Assembly: GCA_028277945.1 (NCBI GenBank)
Contig: JANQFH010000056.1
Span: 62,001 to 126,000, forward strand
Length of the DNA: 64,000 bases
Origin: Oligoflexia bacterium
GTDB taxonomy: Bacteria; Bdellovibrionota_G; JANQFH01
Reading direction: 5' to 3'
Shown here one piece after another: positions 60,632 through 64,000 of this stretch. The notes beneath the pieces were generated by a model that saw only the letters and a list, made by a program, of their open reading frames with translations, did no database searches and was not told where the DNA came from. Position numbers and translations under genes: made by a program. Numbering within the stretch: position 1 is the stretch's first letter; every line of letters starts with the position of its first letter.

Positions 60632-62053
60632 ATGTTCAGAAAAGTCTTTTCGCATTCACTGCTCTTTATCCTCGCAAACCAAGCATCTGCGATAGCTAGC
60701 ATCTTTGTCCTGCCGATTCTCACACCCTTTCTGACCCGGTTCGACTACGGCGTCTTAGGCGTTACCATGGCCTACGTCGGTGCGCTGGTTGCCTTTAAAG
60801 AGCTGGGACTCATGCTCATTATCGTCAATAGCTACTTTAAGCAGCCCACGCGCTTTAAGTTTATCTGGCGTTGGCTGCATGGAGTTATCTCGATGTGGGC
60901 GGTGCTCTTTGCACTTTTACTCGGCGGTGTTGTCTGGCTGGCGATGAAGAACCAAATACCACAGACGATTTTGATTGTGACCCTACTGGTCGCCCTACCC
61001 TATCTTTTATTTAATACGACAAGCTCTATTGGCTTTCGTTACTTTCAGCTGCGTAAAAAGCCGCTGCCTATTGTCACGGTTGCGCTGTTGTCAACAACGA
61101 CGATCGTTACCATCAATATTTATACCATTGCCCACCTTAAAATGGGATATCTTGGCTGGTTTATCTCCACGGCTGCGGCAAACTGCGTAAGCTTTCTATT
61201 CTACGGCTATCATCTCTACATTAAAGATAACATCCGGCCTATCTTAAAACTCCGCTGGCGTAAGCTCAAGCGGCTGTTGCGCGTATCGCTATTCACGGTG
61301 GCCGGTAGCTACACCACCTATCTCGTCGACACTTCGGACAGAGTGCTGATGACATTCTTCCGCATCGATCTTCAAGAGATCGGTCTCTATAACGTTGGCT
61401 ATACGTTTGGCAACTCCTTTTCTGTGCTACAGAATTCCATTGGCTACGTGCTTGGCCCTATGTTGCTAGAACGGTTTGCCAAAAAGAGTGCTGCTGCTGA
61501 GACTCAGGTGAAGATTCTTATCTACCAGTGGCAACTCTTCTCGTTGACAGTGGCTTTTGTGCTCTCTCTCTGGCTTAAGGAGCTCTACACCCTACTGTTT
61601 AGAAATGCCGAGTTTGATCAAGCCTATCCACTCGGCATCATTATCTTGATGAGCTATTCCACCATACCGATGATGGTCGGTGCGGTACAAAAGCTCTATT
61701 TCTTGGAGAAAACCGGTCGCATTCTCTGGATCACCCTCGGTGCTGGCGGTGTTAATGTACTGCTCAACCTAATCTTTCTGCCTCTGTGGGGAGTACAGGG
61801 CGCAGCTATAACCACCCTTATCGCCCTACTCTACATGGGATTTGCCGGATATTTTATCAAGAGCATCAAAGCAGAGATTGTCGAGAAATACCGCCCACTG
61901 CGGTGGTTGTTGCTCACTGTTGTGCTAACCTTGCTCGCCTACGGCGCCCGTGACTTTGTCGTTGTATCGAAGAGCATCCTGACGTTAATCATCGTAGCCG
62001 TTGCCCTGGCTGCCTTTAGCAAACTCAAGAAGATGTTCTCAGCTGTAGAGTAA
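60632..62053 (+). CDS. Polysaccharide flippase (Wzx-like, MVF superfamily)
   Basis: 473 residues, about 14 membrane helices. Opens FSHSLLFILANQASAIASIF, with later YLVDTSDRVLMTFF and the paired LGPMLLERFAKK; this is the O-antigen/polysaccharide flippase pattern. Moves lipid-linked glycan units across the inner membrane. No glycosyltransferase adjoins in this window. 3' end overlaps the convergent NamZ gene by 15 bases. Confidence 0.87.
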   Translation: MFRKVFSHSLLFILANQASAIASIFVLPILTPFLTRFDYGVLGVTMAYVGALVAFKELGLMLIIVNSYFKQPTRFKFIWRWLHGVISMWAVLFALLLGGVVWLAMKNQIPQTILIVTLLVALPYLLFNTTSSIGFRYFQLRKKPLPIVTVALLSTTTIVTINIYTIAHLKMGYLGWFISTAAANCVSFLFYGYHLYIKDNIRPILKLRWRKLKRLLRVSLFTVAGSYTTYLVDTSDRVLMTFFRIDLQEIGLYNVGYTFGNSFSVLQNSIGYVLGPMLLERFAKKSAAAETQVKILIYQWQLFSLTVAFVLSLWLKELYTLLFRNAEFDQAYPLGIIILMSYSTIPMMVGAVQKLYFLEKTGRILWITLGAGGVNVLLNLIFLPLWGVQGAAITTLIALLYMGFAGYFIKSIKAEIVEKYRPLRWLLLTVVLTLLAYGARDFVVVSKSILTLIIVAVALAAFSKLKKMFSAVE

Positions 62054-63169
62054 AAAATCTCGACAGCGTTTTTTAAACTCTGCGCACTCCGCCTTCCAGC
62101 TCGTAGCTATTGTGTCTGCAACAGTTCCTTCAAGGAGCTGGGCACGCACAGAGCCGTTGCCAACAAGAATGTCAAACGGCTGCTTCTCTTCTTCGTATTC
62201 ATAGGGTGGGTCGAGAAAGCAGAAGTCACTGCCGTGAAGCTTAATAATAGTATGCAAAATAGCGATGGCGCTCCGTACCGGCTGAAATCGACCCGCATCG
62301 GTAATGTGCAGTTGCCCGCCATGGCACAACTCTCCTTGCCATTTATCAAAGGTTGGCGCAAAACTCGCCGGCCGCATGTGTACGCCGGGTAGTTTTTGTG
62401 CGTTTAGCTGCTCACACAGCCTGTTGGCATCGATAAAGGGCGCTCCGAACAGTTCAAAAGGACGTGTGGTACCACGGCCTTCAGAGAGGTTAGTGCCTTC
62501 GAGGAGCTCCATACCCGGAAAGACCAGCGCCGTGGTTGGTGTAGGGATGTTGGGTGAGGGCATCACCCATAGGTAACCGGTCTCTTCAAAGTAGTACTGG
62601 CGTTGCCAATGCGGCATTGATTTTACTTCGAGTTCTAAATCGAGCTGCTTTTCTGCCTTTAGCATGAGTGCCAATTCGCCCAGGGTCATACCATGGCGAA
62701 TGGGTAGCGGGTGCATACCGACAAAACTAAAGTAATCGGCCTGCAGTATCGGCCCCTCTATATCAACACCGTTGATGGGATTGGGGCGATCGATGACCAC
62801 TACCTTGATGCCTTGATCGGCACACGCCTCCATGGTGTGGAGCATGGTCCAAACATAGGTGTAGCCACGCGTGCCGATGTCTTGAAGGTCGACCACCATC
62901 GCGTCAATGCCCGCTAGCATCTTTTTACTGGGGCGCCTTACTTTGCCATAGAGGCTATAGATGGGTATCTGACGCTGACTATCGAAACTATCATCGACTT
63001 CAACCATGTTTGCCTGGGTATGCGCTAAAAATCCATGTTGTGGCGCAAACATCGCCTTGAGTTTAAAACCTAAACTCTCAAGGCGGTCTGCTGTATGGAC
63101 AAAGTGATTGTCGATCGAAGCTTGGTTGGCTAGAAGGCCTGCATTCTTTAGCGCCATAGTTATCTCCAT
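62039..63169 (-). CDS. DUF1343 / NamZ-like exo-beta-N-acetylmuramidase
   Basis: 376 residues. Characteristic DUF1343 blocks: NQASID near the start, MFAPQHGFLAHTQANMVEVDD, PIYSLYGKVRRPS, VVDLQDIGTRGYTYVWTM and DRPNPINGVDIEGPIL. From the known family, it releases MurNAc from peptidoglycan fragments. No signal peptide is evident at the chosen start, so recycling of imported fragments or a longer N-terminus are both possible. Confidence 0.88.
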   Translation of the reverse strand: MEITMALKNAGLLANQASIDNHFVHTADRLESLGFKLKAMFAPQHGFLAHTQANMVEVDDSFDSQRQIPIYSLYGKVRRPSKKMLAGIDAMVVDLQDIGTRGYTYVWTMLHTMEACADQGIKVVVIDRPNPINGVDIEGPILQADYFSFVGMHPLPIRHGMTLGELALMLKAEKQLDLELEVKSMPHWQRQYYFEETGYLWVMPSPNIPTPTTALVFPGMELLEGTNLSEGRGTTRPFELFGAPFIDANRLCEQLNAQKLPGVHMRPASFAPTFDKWQGELCHGGQLHITDAGRFQPVRSAIAILHTIIKLHGSDFCFLDPPYEYEEEKQPFDILVGNGSVRAQLLEGTVADTIATSWKAECAEFKKRCRDFLLYS

Positions 63170-63175
63170 CAGCAG

Positions 63176-64000
63176 CTAGGAAGGGTACAAGTGAGACCAG
63201 TCCCGAGGATTTAGCGGTTGCAATGGCACGGTGACGCTGCCCTGACCGCTCTCGTCTGCGGGATTGATCTGCAGCTCAACCTCCCGATCGCCGTTGCCGG
63301 ACATCTCTTCTTTACCAGTGATGATTAGCCTCGTCTTATTTGGCTGCGGTGTATACCAGGTCATGCCGGCGAGCTCGGCCGGCGACACCGCACTGAACCC
63401 ATGCACAGGATCCTCGATTCCCCTGACCTTAATAAACCACTTTTCACCAGAAATCTCTTCTCGCCAGGACAAATAGCGGTTTATGCGAACAAAGGCGAGC
63501 ATCTTTGCCGTTGTTGTCACCCAGATGCGACCAGCAGCAACACGTCGCTTGAGCTCCTGCAAACAATTGAGTGTGTCAGAAGAAAACAGCTGCGAGCCAC
63601 GTTTTTTACCAAGATGAGAGTATGCCAACATAAAGCCTCGGCCTCTCTCAAGCTTGTCCAAGGTCTCTGTCTGCAACACAAACTTAAGGTCATCACCAAA
63701 GTCACGACCCCACTGCAACTGCGGCAGAAAACGTTTAAAAGCAAACAGCCGCTTGCCGTCACGCAGCTCTTTGACTGTGAGCAGTTGGTTTTCCGGCTGG
63801 TAGATAGCAGCGCTAGGCCGAAATAGCGCCTGTTTGGCCAGCATGCGTAAGATTGTCTTTGCAGTAGAGCCCACACCCTCTCGCTGGATTTTATCGGTAA
63901 CAAACTCGTCAAATTTGTAAGGACGTTCCTGGCCAATGATCGCCGTGGTGTCTTGCGGGCCACTCCAGACAAAGCGAATTCCATAGTCTAAGGTAATGTC
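63176..64000 (-). CDS. C-terminal part of a polysaccharide-deacetylase-like protein (partial)
   Basis: The frame is open through the right edge (ITLDYGIRFVWSGPQD at the visible N-terminal end), so the start is outside. About 274 residues are seen. AYSHLGKKRGSQLFSSDTL followed by AAGRIWVTTTAKML resembles the end of polysaccharide-deacetylase proteins, then a beta-rich tail. The assignment is tentative. Ends 6 bases before the NamZ gene, so both may be one operon. Confidence 0.55.
   Translation of the reverse strand, partial: DITLDYGIRFVWSGPQDTTAIIGQERPYKFDEFVTDKIQREGVGSTAKTILRMLAKQALFRPSAAIYQPENQLLTVKELRDGKRLFAFKRFLPQLQWGRDFGDDLKFVLQTETLDKLERGRGFMLAYSHLGKKRGSQLFSSDTLNCLQELKRRVAAGRIWVTTTAKMLAFVRINRYLSWREEISGEKWFIKVRGIEDPVHGFSAVSPAELAGMTWYTPQPNKTRLIITGKEEMSGNGDREVELQINPADESGQGSVTVPLQPLNPRDWSHLYPS

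Overview
The window comes from a Gram-negative bacterium. It encodes lipoproteins with lipoboxes, periplasmic sensor domains, a Wzx-type flippase and an outward-facing peptidoglycan hydrolase. Gene style (many NtrC-type activators, receiver/Hpt proteins, sigma-54 promoters, roughly 50% G+C by eye) suggests a deltaproteobacterial or Bdellovibrionota-like lineage, but no rRNA or tRNA is present to settle this. No CRISPR array, intact insertion sequence or prophage was seen.

Region 1 (1-14060) is a two-component and sigma-54 island. Its left part holds a hybrid kinase (partial), a pseudo-receiver, an Hpt protein, a receiver, an NtrC-type activator and an H-box protein that lacks an obvious ATPase domain. 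Its right part is the most interesting block. A leftward operon encodes a radical SAM/SPASM maturase (9649-11037), a 35-residue Arg/Gly-rich peptide too short for routine gene calling (9426-9533), a family-5 solute-binding lipoprotein (7580-9223) and a membrane histidine kinase (5790-7583). Divergent from it are an NtrC-type regulator and a receiver. The shared intergenic region holds a near-consensus sigma-54 promoter facing the maturase and two copies of a palindrome, TGGCCAA-N4-TTGGCCA, at enhancer distance. I read this as a candidate self-regulated RiPP peptide-signalling system: peptide made, modified, sensed through the lipoprotein and kinase, and fed back through the activator. A second, separate motif of 21 bases recurs upstream of three further sigma-54 promoters (for 1226, 5470 and 13404), which defines a small local regulon that includes two Asp-to-Asn pseudo-receivers and a lipoprotein with a broken metzincin zinc site.

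Region 2 (14052-39523) is mostly housekeeping and envelope biology. It has a Phd/PIN toxin-antitoxin pair with a palindromic operator; a CBS/CGL-like sulfur-amino-acid pair; a sterol-desaturase-family protein; a CPA2 antiporter; and a six-gene leftward operon (membrane protein, TPR-phosphodiesterase, thioesterase, type II NADH dehydrogenase, DUF2062-like and its large partner). A rightward run follows: hexapeptide transferase, D-threonine-aldolase-like enzyme, amidase, antiporter fused to a PTS EIIA-like domain, acetolactate-synthase-like enzyme. It ends with an M3 peptidase, a fatty-acid desaturase under a 27-bp inverted repeat, and an MFS exporter.

Region 3 (39564-47588) is an eight-gene tryptophan-catabolism operon: kynA, 2-aminomuconate semialdehyde dehydrogenase, 2-aminomuconate deaminase, 3-hydroxyanthranilate dioxygenase, ACMS decarboxylase, kynurenine formamidase, kynureninase and kynurenine 3-monooxygenase. 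Together these cover every step from tryptophan to 4-oxalocrotonate.

Region 4 (47589-64000) is more mixed: a decayed Rid-family gene, a second toxin-antitoxin pair (RHH/PIN), an MscS channel, a DUF4143 ATPase, two SDRs, a DMT transporter, a His-repeat lipoprotein, a GST, two unknown secreted proteins (one under a Fur-like box), two zinc alcohol dehydrogenases, Ogt, a flippase, NamZ and a partial protein. Several promoters in the window place the transcription start at or within about 5 bases of the start codon, which suggests leaderless mRNAs are common here.
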